Source: Mucilaginibacter paludis DSM 18603
GTDB lineage: Bacteria > Bacteroidota > Bacteroidia > Sphingobacteriales > Sphingobacteriaceae
Reading direction: 5' to 3'
DNA: 64,000 nucleotides
Assembly: GCF_000166195.2 (NCBI RefSeq)
Contig: NZ_CM001403.1
Coordinates: forward strand, 248,001 to 312,000
Shown in pieces: positions 28,129-38,981 of the stretch (position 1 is the stretch's first letter; the number at the start of each line of letters is the position of its first letter). The notes under the pieces are model-generated. The model searched no databases. It was not told the DNA's origin and saw only the letters and a program-made list of their open reading frames with translations. Position numbers and translations under genes: made by a program.

Positions 28129-29349
28129 TTATTTAAAACCTAATGCATTGTTATAGCCGTTATTGGGCGTACAGTTTTCAAAGCGGCAATTTTTCAGAAA
28201 ATCGTTTAAGGCCTCTTCTACTTCGGCCTTATTTGCCGGCTTCGCTTTTCTGATAGCATCAAAAGTTTGCCTGTCGCTTTCGGCGTAAGCTATCACCTTG
28301 TCGTAGTTTTCGGGTTGCTTAAATTCAACCACGCCACTCTTATTCAGCATTTTTTTATAGGGCCAATAATGCCAGCCAATGTTGTTTTTCTCCAGCAGCT
28401 GCCTAAATTCGGCAACCCAGGTATCGTTGTTCTCTCCGGTTTCGCCTGCGTAGATGGGCACATTATACTTTTCCCTGAAATCAACATATTGCTGAATTAC
28501 ATCGGGTGTGGTTTTTGTCCAGTACTTATGAAAGGTATAAACCAGTTTAGCATCAAATGGTGCTCCAAATATTTTAAAATTAGAGTCCCACTGGGCGCCG
28601 CCTAAAAACAACAGGTGATTTTTATCAACGCTGCGGATAGCCTGAGTGATTTGCTTATAAAGAGGTTCCAGATAAGGGTTCAGTCTGCCGGTATCAATCC
28701 GGGTAGAGATCGGTTCGTTTAGCAGATCGTAACCCATCACCGTTTTGTCGCTTTTATAACGGGCGGCTATTTTTTTCCAGATCGCTATCGTTAAATCGCG
28801 GCTTCCCTGGTTTTCAAACAGGTAGGCATCGCCATAACTGTCGTCAATATTATCGCCGGTTTGTCCGCCGGGCGCACAGTGCATATCCAGAATAACATAA
28901 ATACCCTCTTGCCTGCACCAGCCTATTACCCTGTCGAGCAGTTTAAAGCCGCGTTCCGGGTCGTTCGCTCCTAAATAATCTTCGTTTGTAAATAATTTAT
29001 AGTGAAACGGAACCCGGATGGAGTTTACACCAATACTTTTTAAATAATGGATATCCGGTTGGGTGATATAGGCATCCAGGTATTTCTCCCAAAAAGCCTT
29101 TGCTTTATCGGGCCCTATCAGTTCGTTAATAGCTTCGCTAATTTGGCGCGGTGCATTGGTTTTGTTAAATTTAAACATATACCCTTCGGGGATAAGCCAG
29201 TTACCCAGGTTGGTGCCTCTGATTAAAAAGCTTTTGTTATCGGGGCCGATGATCTCCTTGCCCCTGGTATTAAAAAAGCCGTTCCCTTGTCCCGATGCTT
29301 TTATGCTCAGGCATAACATAGCCATCAATAATGCTGTTTTCAATTTCAT
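28129..29349 (-). CDS. Glycoside hydrolase family 5 enzyme
   Basis: About 406 residues: signal peptide (MKLKTALLMAMLCLSIKASG), then a (beta/alpha)8 barrel with SFLIRGTNLGNWLIPEGYMF, GVNSIRVPFHYKLF, ILDMHCAPGGQ, the acid/base Glu212 in YDLLNEP and the nucleophile Glu303 in YAGETGEN. The opening resembles GH5 exo-beta-glucanase-like subfamilies, but the exact subfamily cannot be set by eye. It is the last gene of the susC-susD-GH30-GH2-GH5 operon and begins 10 bases after the GH2 stop. Probably periplasmic. An alternative ATG three codons earlier is 29358. Confidence 0.88.
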   Translation of the reverse strand: MKLKTALLMAMLCLSIKASGQGNGFFNTRGKEIIGPDNKSFLIRGTNLGNWLIPEGYMFKFNKTNAPRQISEAINELIGPDKAKAFWEKYLDAYITQPDIHYLKSIGVNSIRVPFHYKLFTNEDYLGANDPERGFKLLDRVIGWCRQEGIYVILDMHCAPGGQTGDNIDDSYGDAYLFENQGSRDLTIAIWKKIAARYKSDKTVMGYDLLNEPISTRIDTGRLNPYLEPLYKQITQAIRSVDKNHLLFLGGAQWDSNFKIFGAPFDAKLVYTFHKYWTKTTPDVIQQYVDFREKYNVPIYAGETGENNDTWVAEFRQLLEKNNIGWHYWPYKKMLNKSGVVEFKQPENYDKVIAYAESDRQTFDAIRKAKPANKAEVEEALNDFLKNCRFENCTPNNGYNNALGFK

Positions 29350-29359
29350 ATCAATCAAT

Positions 29360-32074
29360 TTAGTATATCTTTTTCACCTGGAGCGCGTTGAGTACGGGTT
29401 CCCCTTTTTTTGCCCTGAATAATATGCGGATGCCATTATCATCAGTAACTACTAACTGCATTTTTTTTGATACGGCCCGGGCTTTGCCATATTGCTCTGC
29501 TATATTAAAATCCTCGAGAGTTAGTTTATCATTGATGTACACATCAAAAACACGATCAGCACTTTGCTGACTTCCGGCAGACCGGCTTAAATTGTAAGCA
29601 AGATCTTTGGTTTTGCTGCCCATCAGTTCGGCAAAATCCATCGTTATCTCATAATTCCCGTTGGGTACATCCAGGCGGTACTGCGTTATACCGAGCTGCT
29701 GAGTTTGAAAAACCGGATCATTAGCTGTTCCGGATATCGCTTTATCAGAACCATAGCTTTGCCGTCCGTTATTTACTGCGTAGGGTACACCGCCAATAAA
29801 ACCCCAGCTCCCTTTTTGATAAGGTTGATCGGGCTGCCATACTTCGTGGTTAAAATCGTCCACAAAATAACGTTTTGAACCGAGCAAAATATTGATGCCC
29901 GTAAATGGGTTGGTTACCCTTTTCAGATTAGCTGGCTGCAGTTTAAAATTGATCCGGACATCGTCGTTATATGTTTTACCCCTATCATAAGCTGTAACCA
30001 CAATCATATTTTCGCCATTTATAAAAGGCACCTGCCATTGGCATTGTTTATCTATAGCTTTTTGCCAACCCAGCAACTTGCCGTTGATGCAGAGCTGAGC
30101 GCTATCCAAATTGGTATAAACCCTGATGGTTTGAAGGGCAGTTGTGTCCCCATCATTTACCGCGGTACCTGTACGGTATGCCCATAAAGCCGATGCAATT
30201 TTGATGAAAGGCGATTTTAGCAAGTTAGCCTGGTAAAAATAATATACATTTTTAGCTTGGCGGTTCCAGGTTAACAGGCCTTTGTTATTGATGTGGGGCA
30301 TGCTTTCCTCGCGCAGGTTGGAGTTAAAATCGGCCAGGTTCCAGATGGCGGCCCCGGCAACAAATGGCCTTTTTAATATTTCTTTTAAATAAATGTGATG
30401 ATAATGCTCGGCATATTCCACGGTTTTATCGAAGCGTACGGGCGTATCGGTATGCAAACGGGGGTCGGCATCGGCGCCGTATTCGGTAATCAACATAGGT
30501 TTTTCCGGCATCAGCTGATGGGCATGATCCATAAATCTGGCAAAGCCGTTAATATCTTTACCATACCAGCCATCATATAAATTCCATCCCACCAGCATGG
30601 GTACGGCGGTAAGCCCCGTGCGATTATACAAATCAAAATTTCCGTGGTTGGAGATCATGGTATAGCGGGACGGATCTTCCCGGCGGCAAATATCGTCAAG
30701 GCTTTGTGCCAGCTCAACTACATGTTTATAGTACTGCTCCAGCCGGAGTTTATCCTTCTCAAATTTAGGCCTTAACATAATCTCGTTCATGTAGGCCCAT
30801 ATTAAAATGCTGGGGTGGTTAAAATTTTGATGGATCATCTCCCGCACCATGTTTCGGCAGTTATGATAAAAAGTTTCCGACTCGGTAATGGTATTCACCA
30901 CCGGTATTTCAACCGAGGCAATAATGCCCAACCTATCACAAGCTTCCAACAACGCGGCATCCTGCGGATAATGGGCCACCCGTAAAAAATTAGCACCCAT
31001 TTGCTTTAACATCTCAATATCATGAACCTGTATCTGTTTTGGCAAAGCATTCCCGAGCCCTTCAAAATCCTGGTGCCTGCTGGCCCCTATCAGCTTCACA
31101 GCCTTCCCGTTAAGGAAAAAACCTTTCCCTGCATCAAAACTAAACCAGCGAAAACCCAATGGGTTAGATAGCTCGTCCAGTAATTGATGGCTACGGGCAT
31201 CATAAATCCGGGTGCTTACCGTGTACAGGTAAGGCTCATCCGGCGACCATAAATGCGGATTGGAAACAGATAAAATATGCTGCGTGATAACAGATGATTG
31301 CCCCGCGTTAATTTTTAATGCTGATGTTTGCGTGCTTACCTGGCGGCCGGCCTGATCTTGAATAAGGGTAACAATTTGTAAACTGGCCGTAGTTGGCCCA
31401 CTGTTAACAATGTTGCTTCTAATATCAACAGCTGCTTTTTGCGTGCTAACAGTGGGGGTAGTGACGCAGACCCCGCCGCCGCCATAGTCCGGGTCGTCGA
31501 AATGGATATTGTTGGTGCTAACCAGGTACACATCGCGGTAAATACCTCCGTAAAAAGTAAAATCGGCAGTTAAGGGTGGTATATCTTCGTTTAAACTATT
31601 GTTTACTTTAACAGCTATCTCGTTAGCTACTCCATTATATTTCAACAGATTGCCTGCCCGGATACTGAAACCTGTATAACCACCTGAATGCTTCCCCGCG
31701 TATTGGCCATTTACATATACCTCTGTTTGCTGGTTGGCGCCTTTAAAATAGAGAAATACCCTTCGCGATTGATCTGCCTCGTTTAGTTTAAAAGTTTTTT
31801 TATACCAACCTTTACCACGGTAATAATCATGATCGTCGTCCATCACATCGGCAGCATTCCAGGTATGGGGCAAGTTTACTTTTTGCCAGTTAAGGCCTTT
31901 GGGAGCATCGTTATCACCGCTTTTTGATAAGGTATCTATACTGAAATCCCATTGATCATTTAAGCTGACCACGGTGCGCCCCGGAACAGGTACTTTTTGC
32001 GAAAAAGAAAAGGAGGTGCAGGCAGCCAACAACAGAGCCAGGTTAATTTTCAGTAGCGCATATCTATCCATCAT
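29360..32074 (-). CDS. Glycoside hydrolase family 2 enzyme with C-terminal malectin-like domain
   Basis: 904 residues: signal peptide, GH2 sugar-binding domain (NLPHTWNAADV, YFKGANQQTEVYVNGQYAG), Ig-like domain, TIM barrel with acid/base Glu431 (WAYMNEI) and nucleophile Glu531 (LITEYGAD), then an additional domain (about 740-900) with YRLDVPNGNYEITMDFAELM and VFDVYINDKLTLEDFN, which is a malectin-like carbohydrate-binding pattern. GH2 activities include beta-galactosidase, beta-glucuronidase and beta-mannosidase; the specificity is not decided here. 19 bases after the GH30 gene, same operon. Confidence 0.92.
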   Translation of the reverse strand: MMDRYALLKINLALLLAACTSFSFSQKVPVPGRTVVSLNDQWDFSIDTLSKSGDNDAPKGLNWQKVNLPHTWNAADVMDDDHDYYRGKGWYKKTFKLNEADQSRRVFLYFKGANQQTEVYVNGQYAGKHSGGYTGFSIRAGNLLKYNGVANEIAVKVNNSLNEDIPPLTADFTFYGGIYRDVYLVSTNNIHFDDPDYGGGGVCVTTPTVSTQKAAVDIRSNIVNSGPTTASLQIVTLIQDQAGRQVSTQTSALKINAGQSSVITQHILSVSNPHLWSPDEPYLYTVSTRIYDARSHQLLDELSNPLGFRWFSFDAGKGFFLNGKAVKLIGASRHQDFEGLGNALPKQIQVHDIEMLKQMGANFLRVAHYPQDAALLEACDRLGIIASVEIPVVNTITESETFYHNCRNMVREMIHQNFNHPSILIWAYMNEIMLRPKFEKDKLRLEQYYKHVVELAQSLDDICRREDPSRYTMISNHGNFDLYNRTGLTAVPMLVGWNLYDGWYGKDINGFARFMDHAHQLMPEKPMLITEYGADADPRLHTDTPVRFDKTVEYAEHYHHIYLKEILKRPFVAGAAIWNLADFNSNLREESMPHINNKGLLTWNRQAKNVYYFYQANLLKSPFIKIASALWAYRTGTAVNDGDTTALQTIRVYTNLDSAQLCINGKLLGWQKAIDKQCQWQVPFINGENMIVVTAYDRGKTYNDDVRINFKLQPANLKRVTNPFTGINILLGSKRYFVDDFNHEVWQPDQPYQKGSWGFIGGVPYAVNNGRQSYGSDKAISGTANDPVFQTQQLGITQYRLDVPNGNYEITMDFAELMGSKTKDLAYNLSRSAGSQQSADRVFDVYINDKLTLEDFNIAEQYGKARAVSKKMQLVVTDDNGIRILFRAKKGEPVLNALQVKKIY

Positions 32075-32092
32075 ATCTTTAAAAACTGCTAT

Positions 32093-33559
32093 TTAAAGTA
32101 TAATGGTTGTTATGGAGTGAGCCAGACTTTTGGTTTCTGCGGCCTTGCCCTGTATCAATAAATGGTAGGGCACTTCATCATCAGTGGTGTTCATTACAAC
32201 TACGGCTATTTTACCATCTGTATTGATAAAAGCCGTGGTTTGCAGTTTATCGCGGTTTGATGTACTCACAATCCTTTTAGCTCCCGGGCGTATAAATTTA
32301 GAAAACTGGCCGATATAGTAATAAGCGTTGGTATAAAGCAATTCGCCTGTTTGGGTATTGGCATGTACCGGTGCAAAGCAATAATTACCTACGTGGTTTG
32401 GCCCGCCTTTTTCGTCCAGTAAAATATTCCAGTCCGTCCAGCCTACTGTTCCGCTGTTAAAATCATTGATCATCGAATGGCCGTATCTTTCGCCCAGCGA
32501 CCAAAGATTGATCCTATCCAAATCAAATTTTTCGGTACATCCTTCGGTGAAAATCAGGTTTGTGGCGGGGAATGCCGCTGTAACCTGCTTTTCGTTTTCA
32601 AACTGCATGGGGCCGCCTGTCCAGGTTTCGTACCAATGGTAGCCTATGCCCCAAACATATTTGGCTGCCTCAGGGTCGCTCAAAATGGTGGCGGCACGCT
32701 GGTATAATAAATCGCGATTATGATCCCAGGCAATTAGTTTTTTGTTAGCCATTCCGGCCTTTTGCAGCGTGGGGCCTAAAAAAATCTTAATAAAATCACG
32801 TTCTTCCTCTGCTGTAAAAACACACGATTCCCATTTCTGTTTGGCCATAGGCTCGTTCTGTACCGTAAGTCCCCATATCGGGATGCCTTGTTTTTGATAT
32901 TCCTGCACAAACTTTACAAAGTGATTGGCCCAGCTTTGGCGGTATTGCGGCATCAGTTTGCCGCCATGCAGCATATCGTTGTTATCTTTCATCCAGGCGG
33001 GCGGGCTCCAGGGGCTGGCAAATATATTGAGCTTACCACCCGCGGCCGCTATAGCTTGCCTGATTAAAGGGATGCGAAATTTTTCATCGTGCGCCAGGCT
33101 GAAAGTCTTGAGCGATGCATCGCCATTGGCTATGTAAGTATAAACATCGCTCGAAAAATCGCAACTCTGGATATTGGTTCGCCCCAAAGTATAACCGATT
33201 CCTTTTTGCGGGTCGTAATAAGCCTGTAATATTTCCTGCTGTTTGTTTTTGGGCAGTTTGGCAAAGGTTTCGGCGGCAGCATCGGTTAAGGCTCCCCCAA
33301 TGCCTATAAACGACTGGAAAGTTTTAGATGGGTCAACCTGCACAAAAACCTCCGTCTCTAACGGTTGGGGCCAGTTTTTAAACGGCAACACGCCGGTATT
33401 GCTGATGCGGTAATTAGTTTTATCGGCAGTGGTGTATGTCGTTGCAGTTTTACCGGCGATAGCAAAAGCGGGCGCCTTTGCCTTTTTACTTACCTGCGCT
33501 TTAAGCGGGTAAACGCCACAAAGCAGCAATATTAAAAGTAGGGCTGAGTTTTTTTTCAT
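32093..33559 (-). CDS. Glycoside hydrolase family 30 enzyme
   Basis: 488 residues: signal peptide (KNSALLLILLLCGVYPLKAQ), then the GH30 core: FQSFIGIGGALTDAAAETFA, ASPWSPPAWMKDN, acid/base Glu236 in LTVQNEPMAKQKWES, nucleophile Glu339 in IFTEGCTEKFD, and the C-terminal beta domain with FSKFIRPGAKRI. The family includes glucosylceramidases, beta-1,6-glucanases and xylanases; the sequence style (GWTDWNILLDEKGGPNHVGN) is closest to the glucosidase/beta-1,6-glucanase branch, which is an inference. Encoded between susD and GH2. Confidence 0.93.
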   Translation of the reverse strand: MKKNSALLLILLLCGVYPLKAQVSKKAKAPAFAIAGKTATTYTTADKTNYRISNTGVLPFKNWPQPLETEVFVQVDPSKTFQSFIGIGGALTDAAAETFAKLPKNKQQEILQAYYDPQKGIGYTLGRTNIQSCDFSSDVYTYIANGDASLKTFSLAHDEKFRIPLIRQAIAAAGGKLNIFASPWSPPAWMKDNNDMLHGGKLMPQYRQSWANHFVKFVQEYQKQGIPIWGLTVQNEPMAKQKWESCVFTAEEERDFIKIFLGPTLQKAGMANKKLIAWDHNRDLLYQRAATILSDPEAAKYVWGIGYHWYETWTGGPMQFENEKQVTAAFPATNLIFTEGCTEKFDLDRINLWSLGERYGHSMINDFNSGTVGWTDWNILLDEKGGPNHVGNYCFAPVHANTQTGELLYTNAYYYIGQFSKFIRPGAKRIVSTSNRDKLQTTAFINTDGKIAVVVMNTTDDEVPYHLLIQGKAAETKSLAHSITTIIL

Positions 33560-33687
33560 CAGATTTTAAAGATAAATGGATTTGGATATTGGCAAACTCA
33601 TATAAAGCTACCCGGATTATTGTTTAAAACAAACCTTTATCCGGATAGCTTATCGATTGTTTAGGCTCAAGCTATGATACAGAAAAC

Positions 33688-35568
33688 TCAGGGTACAATA
33701 TGATCAAGCGGAGCAATATTGCTTGCAGAACCATCGTAGCCCTTATTCTGGTTAATATGCCCGTTGATGTTCAGGTCGATATCTCCCTGCGGGATTGGCC
33801 ACAATACGTGGTATGGCGAAATGGTGTAATGGTTACCCGAGTTGGTTACCACATTTGGATTTTTATAGAAATCGTTTTTCTCCATAATCCGGTCGTAAAA
33901 GAAATTGCTGGTTGAAAAGCTGGCTGCGCTATAGCTTTTACCGTTATATGCCATTATGCCGGTTTGGGCAAATATGTATGCTATACGGGTAAGCTCGGTT
34001 TTGCGTGGCTCTTCCCAAAACAACTCCCGTTGTCGCTCATCAAGTATGGTACCTATATTTACCTTGCTTGCATCGGTTAATAATTGCGCCTGCGCCCTTG
34101 CCCTAACCATATTTAAATCGGCCATGGCAAGCCCTTGCTGCCCTTTCCAAACATAAGCTTCAGCACGTAATAAATAAGTTTCGGCTAAGCGGAATACATA
34201 CCAATCGGTATTGGTACCACGTGGCGGGCTCCACCATTTATCAACCGCTATCGTTCCCGATCCGATAAACACTTTATAGTGCGGCCATCCAAACCAGGAT
34301 CGGATACTATCCTGCGGACCATTTAAAAACACTCTGCCGGGTACTTTGGCGTCAGCATCAGTCCACTGTTGCAGGTGTTTTCCGTACCAGGTCGGATCGG
34401 ATGTTTTCAGGCTTGGGCTGTTGTAAACCAAATCGGTCATGTTCATCCAGTTGCCGGGTGCATGGCGTAAATCTGTATTGTCAGTCCAAATGTACTTTGT
34501 AGCATAAGGCGTACCGCGCAGCCTGCCTATACCACGGCCATACCATAAGGTAAGCGGAAATTCCTCGGTAACCTTATCAGAGATACCTGGCTTATGCGCG
34601 CCCGGCGTTAAAATGCTTCCGTTATGCCACATCGGCACGCAGTTACGCATCAACTGCGAACCGTTGGGCGTTGCGCCATCCAGGGTCTCGCGGTCAAGCA
34701 CAACGTACAAAGCTTCGGTATTGGTGGCAATAGCTTTATTTTCAGGCCGGTGTAAATCCCAGATTATATTTTTAGAAGCATCATTGGCTACAACACCAAA
34801 ACGGTTAGTCATTAAATGATACGGGCCATTAATAACACTGGAAGTAGCTGCAATGGCATCGTCAAATAAACCCATAGCCAGGTCAATTTTGGCAAGCAAA
34901 TGGTAGGCCGCTCCCTTTGATACGTCACCTTTATCATTGGCGTCTGTTAAATTGGCTACAGCAAACTCCAGGTCGGCTTTCATTTGTTTTAATATCACGA
35001 TACGCTGCGTAGTATAGTATGATGTATTAACGGTAGACTCTTCTTTGAGCACCAAAGGGACATCACCAAACTGATGCACCAAACGGTAATAACGGTAAGC
35101 GCGGTGAAAATAAGCCGCGGCCAGCGTGGCATTACGTGCAGCGGGTGTAGGCCATGTTGCCTTATCAATGCGGGAGATAATAACGTTGGCATCTTTCACA
35201 CCAGTCCACCAGGCATACCAGTAACGGCCTATTTTGTTATAGTCGTCACTATCCAGGTTGGCGCTTGGTGTAATGCGCGAGTTTAAATCTTGTGCAGGCG
35301 TGGTTTTATCTGTTGTGCCCTCTACAGCGGCATCTGTAAAAATCGATTCGGTTAATATAGGCGCCGCATCGCTAAAAAACTCGAAACGCACACTTAAATT
35401 GAGCGACTCCAATGCATTTTTAAACGCCGCCGGAGTAGTCAAGGTAACATCAGGAGTAAATTTTGAAGGTGCTGCGGGTACCAGTTCACTTCGTTTTGTA
35501 CAGCCTTGTGCAACAAAAACCGCTGCCATGGCAAGCCCTGCAATTATATTTTTATTTATCTTTTTCAT
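33688..35568 (-). CDS. SusD/RagB family nutrient-binding outer membrane lipoprotein
   Basis: About 626 residues: lipoprotein signal with VFVAQGC (Cys23), TPR-like helical core (ARNATLAAAYFHRAYRYYRLV, LAKIDLAMGLFDDAIAATSS) and the SusD C-terminal region (YLLRAEAYVWKGQQGLAMADL, LDERQRELFWEEPRKTELTR). It captures the polysaccharide fragment at the surface and caps the SusC channel. Gene order susC then susD with 21 bases between them is standard. ATG 35574 lies two codons earlier. Confidence 0.95.
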   Translation of the reverse strand: MKKINKNIIAGLAMAAVFVAQGCTKRSELVPAAPSKFTPDVTLTTPAAFKNALESLNLSVRFEFFSDAAPILTESIFTDAAVEGTTDKTTPAQDLNSRITPSANLDSDDYNKIGRYWYAWWTGVKDANVIISRIDKATWPTPAARNATLAAAYFHRAYRYYRLVHQFGDVPLVLKEESTVNTSYYTTQRIVILKQMKADLEFAVANLTDANDKGDVSKGAAYHLLAKIDLAMGLFDDAIAATSSVINGPYHLMTNRFGVVANDASKNIIWDLHRPENKAIATNTEALYVVLDRETLDGATPNGSQLMRNCVPMWHNGSILTPGAHKPGISDKVTEEFPLTLWYGRGIGRLRGTPYATKYIWTDNTDLRHAPGNWMNMTDLVYNSPSLKTSDPTWYGKHLQQWTDADAKVPGRVFLNGPQDSIRSWFGWPHYKVFIGSGTIAVDKWWSPPRGTNTDWYVFRLAETYLLRAEAYVWKGQQGLAMADLNMVRARAQAQLLTDASKVNIGTILDERQRELFWEEPRKTELTRIAYIFAQTGIMAYNGKSYSAASFSTSNFFYDRIMEKNDFYKNPNVVTNSGNHYTISPYHVLWPIPQGDIDLNINGHINQNKGYDGSASNIAPLDHIVP

Positions 35569-35589
35569 AATCACTATGCGTTAATCCTG

Positions 35590-38500
35590 TTAAAAAGTTA
35601 CGTTTAAACCTGCTGCCAGATACCGTGGTGTAGGCCCGTTGTTCTGCGGATCCCAGAAACTCCATCCGGTTAAAACCGTAGCATTGGTGGCATTTACAAA
35701 CAACTTGGCGCTTTGCATGCCGAAGCGTTTAATTACTTTTTTATCCAGGTTATAACCTAACGAAACTGTTTGAACCCTTACAAACGATGATTTGCGCCAT
35801 ACATTAATGGTTGTACCCGATGAGCCTGAGTTTAACCGGGCATAATCGTTGATGGGGTTATCAGGCGTCCAGTAGGGCTGAACGTACGAACTCATCCGCG
35901 CGAAGCCTACGCTACCCGGATTATTAAGCGCCTGGTTAAATTGCCGCAACTGCCCTATGCTTGATACCAGCAGGAAAGAAAAATCAAAGTTTTTTAGAAA
36001 GTTGATATCATTACGTAACGACCAGTTGAATGTTGGGTTGGTACTACCCAAAAACTGCTTATCGGCATTGGTAAATTTAAAATTACCGTCTACATCTTCC
36101 AGCTTAAAATCGCCTGGCTTTGCTCCGTATTTGGCAGCTTCGGTAGCTTCGGCGGTTTGCCAAACGCCTAAAATATGATAATCCCAAACAGCGTTAATAT
36201 CATGGCCAATAAACCAACCATTGCCAATATCATCATTTTCAACCATGGTGGTATTGCCGTTGGCATCCGTTACCGGAACAGCGCCATACAGGTGTACAAT
36301 TTTGTTGCGGTTGATATAAAACGTACCGCTGGCATTCCAGTTAAAGTTTTTGCTCTTGATGATCTTTCCATCCAGCGATACTTCCAAACCTTTATTATCC
36401 ACCTGGCCAACATTAGTGTAAACACTTGAATTGTTGACACCGCCAGGAATAATGTTATTGCTGTAGTTATATCCCTGGATTGATGAGATGGCACGTTTAA
36501 CCAACATATCTGTAGTGCTGCGGTTGTATACATCTATTGATCCGCTGATCCTGCTTTGCAGCACAGAAAAATCCAAACCGATATTGGTACCGGTAGTACG
36601 CTCCCACTTCAGGTTCTCGTTTTGCAGGGTACTGATATAAACACCGCTGTTGTTAACTATGGTACCTGATGCATTAGCTGTTGGATACTTTGGTGTAGCC
36701 AGCACAGCCAGGGCTATGGTAGGATCGGCCGTACCGGTTGATAAACGGTTACCGTTGGCGCCATAACTTACCCGCAGCTTACCATAATCAAGCCACTTGA
36801 GCGCGTCGGTTTTCATAAATTTCTCGTCGGAAAAGATCCAGGCGAGTGCCGCCGAAGGATAGGTTTCCCTTGGGTTTTTAAGCCCAAAGGGCGAAAATCC
36901 GTCACGGCGGATAGTACCCGTTAAAATGTAGCGGCCCAGCAAGGTATAGTTAAGGCGCGCCATTAAGGCATCGGCGGTATAAACACGGTCATCACTGCTT
37001 TCAACCGGCAAGGTACCCGCGCCTATATTATCATAGCCTAAAACATCGCTCGGGCTAAATTGCGTGTTGGATGTTTTGGTGTACCAGGTTTGATATTTTT
37101 CTTTATTAAGCAATAGGGTGACATCAAAATTGTGGATGCCGAAAGTTTTATTCCAGTTTAAGATATTATCCAGGTTATACCTGAACCGGTTTTCCATGGT
37201 GCGGATACCTGTACCACCCGATAACTCGTTAGGGTTGGCAACCGGCCTGAAAAAAAAGTTACGATAGGCTTCAATTTGCGGGGCAAAGTTAAGGTTGTAT
37301 TTAATGCCGAAAGGCAGATCAACCCGGGCGAATAAATTGGCAAACAGGGTATTCTGGATAGCCACATTTTGATTATAGGTCATCCCCAAAAATGGATTAC
37401 GCTGATTTAACCCGCTATCATCAGTATCAATGCGGCGTAATGATCCGTCGGCATTATACATATCGCCATAGGGCGACGAAGCTACAATTTGTGTCCAGTC
37501 CGCCTCATGCCCGTCAATACCCTGGCCGCTTAAGGGCGTGGAGGCGTTGCTTTCATCCCGGCTGGCAAATTGCGCGTTAACACCAACGGTTAAAAACTTA
37601 GCGGCCTTGCCTTCCAGGTTCACGCGGAAACGGGCGTCTTTATAATCGCCTCCCTGTATCAGGTTTTCGTTTTTTGTAAAATTGCCCGACATGTAATAAC
37701 TCGCGGTTTCTGTTTTACCGCTCATACTGGCGGTATAGTCCTGGCGGAAACCATTACGGAACACCAGTTTCGACCAATCGGTAGTTTTACCGGCAAAGTA
37801 GTTACTGATCTCGTTAGGGAACAAGCCCAGGCGCTGCAGCCAAACCGTGGTAGGATCGCCGGTGGCGCCGCTCATAAACTGGGCCAGCGTAACACCATCG
37901 GGCAATGAGTTAGGGTTGCTGTAATAGTAATAAGGGTTGCTTGTATTTGAACTTCTTGCACCATCGGCACGCCAGTTTAAAAAGCCTTGCGGATCGTAAA
38001 ATTTTTGATTTTTTTCTAATTGAGCTATACCCATGTTAACGTTAAAGTTAATTACAGGGGGCCCGCCTCGGCCTTTTTTTGTGGTAATAGCCACAACACC
38101 ACCGGCCGACTGCGCACCGTATACGGCGAGCGAGCTCGGGTCGCGCAGTACATCAACCCGGTCAATATCGTTAGGGTTAATATCTGCAAGCTGCCCCGGA
38201 TAGATCACTCCGTCTACAACGATAAGGGGATTAACGCTGCCGGAGATAGACCCCTTGCCACGTAACTGCAAGTCGTCGCTTGATCCACCCTTTGCGGAGG
38301 TGTTCAAGGCAACGCTGATGCCGGGGATATTTCCTCTGATCAGGTCGGTTACGCTGGTAGGATTTTCGTTTTCTAACTTATCAGCCTTAATGCTCGATAT
38401 GGCACCGGTAACGTCTTTAACTGCCCTTGTGCCGTAACCGATCACCACAACCTCGGTTAATTGTTTATGATCATCGTCGAGGGTAATATTGATAACGGTA

Positions 38501-38760
38501 CGGCCCTTTACCAATACCTCTTGCGGCGCGTAACCTACACTGCTGATCAGCAGCGTAGCATCGGCAGCTACCGTAATGGAATAATTACCATTAACATCCG
38601 ATGCTACCCCGGTAGTACTTCCTTTAACTCTGACAGCGACCCCAGGTAAGGTAATGCCCTTACCATCCCTGATCACCCCCTTAACGGTACGGTTTTGGGC
38701 AAAGGATAACCCGCAACATGTTAGTAAAATTAGAATTAGAAAAGTAATTTGTTTTTTCAT
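35590..38760 (-). CDS. SusC/RagA family TonB-linked outer membrane transporter
   Basis: 1056 residues: signal peptide (ITFLILILLTCCGLSFAQ), carboxypeptidase-D-like domain (VKGVIRDGKGITLPGVAVRV ... SSVGYAPQEV), TonB box region (LTEVVVIGYGT), plug domain (DLIRGNIPGISV, IDRVDVLRDPSSLAVYG) and a C-terminal barrel ending in a Phe (YLAAGLNVTF). It imports oligosaccharides with the energy of TonB-ExbBD. First gene of the five-gene operon; the 5' region carries a pair of long direct repeats at 38982-39121. No N-terminal STN domain, so regulation by an anti-sigma partner through STN is not expected. Confidence 0.95.
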   Translation of the reverse strand: MKKQITFLILILLTCCGLSFAQNRTVKGVIRDGKGITLPGVAVRVKGSTTGVASDVNGNYSITVAADATLLISSVGYAPQEVLVKGRTVINITLDDDHKQLTEVVVIGYGTRAVKDVTGAISSIKADKLENENPTSVTDLIRGNIPGISVALNTSAKGGSSDDLQLRGKGSISGSVNPLIVVDGVIYPGQLADINPNDIDRVDVLRDPSSLAVYGAQSAGGVVAITTKKGRGGPPVINFNVNMGIAQLEKNQKFYDPQGFLNWRADGARSSNTSNPYYYYSNPNSLPDGVTLAQFMSGATGDPTTVWLQRLGLFPNEISNYFAGKTTDWSKLVFRNGFRQDYTASMSGKTETASYYMSGNFTKNENLIQGGDYKDARFRVNLEGKAAKFLTVGVNAQFASRDESNASTPLSGQGIDGHEADWTQIVASSPYGDMYNADGSLRRIDTDDSGLNQRNPFLGMTYNQNVAIQNTLFANLFARVDLPFGIKYNLNFAPQIEAYRNFFFRPVANPNELSGGTGIRTMENRFRYNLDNILNWNKTFGIHNFDVTLLLNKEKYQTWYTKTSNTQFSPSDVLGYDNIGAGTLPVESSDDRVYTADALMARLNYTLLGRYILTGTIRRDGFSPFGLKNPRETYPSAALAWIFSDEKFMKTDALKWLDYGKLRVSYGANGNRLSTGTADPTIALAVLATPKYPTANASGTIVNNSGVYISTLQNENLKWERTTGTNIGLDFSVLQSRISGSIDVYNRSTTDMLVKRAISSIQGYNYSNNIIPGGVNNSSVYTNVGQVDNKGLEVSLDGKIIKSKNFNWNASGTFYINRNKIVHLYGAVPVTDANGNTTMVENDDIGNGWFIGHDINAVWDYHILGVWQTAEATEAAKYGAKPGDFKLEDVDGNFKFTNADKQFLGSTNPTFNWSLRNDINFLKNFDFSFLLVSSIGQLRQFNQALNNPGSVGFARMSSYVQPYWTPDNPINDYARLNSGSSGTTINVWRKSSFVRVQTVSLGYNLDKKVIKRFGMQSAKLFVNATNATVLTGWSFWDPQNNGPTPRYLAAGLNVTF

Positions 38761-38981
38761 AATATATCATTGGGTTTGTAATTATTGAACTACCAGACCG
38801 GTACAGGACTGATAGCAACAGCTATGAAAATTTGAACCTTGTTCATTTTCACTTCCACGGCGGGCGCCGCAGATCAGAATATTCTACTCGTCATTTTTTT
38901 GATGATACTTTAAGTTTATTTATTGCTAATTGGCGCTGTAAATTTATCATACTTTAAACCAGAAAAACAAATAAAAAACAA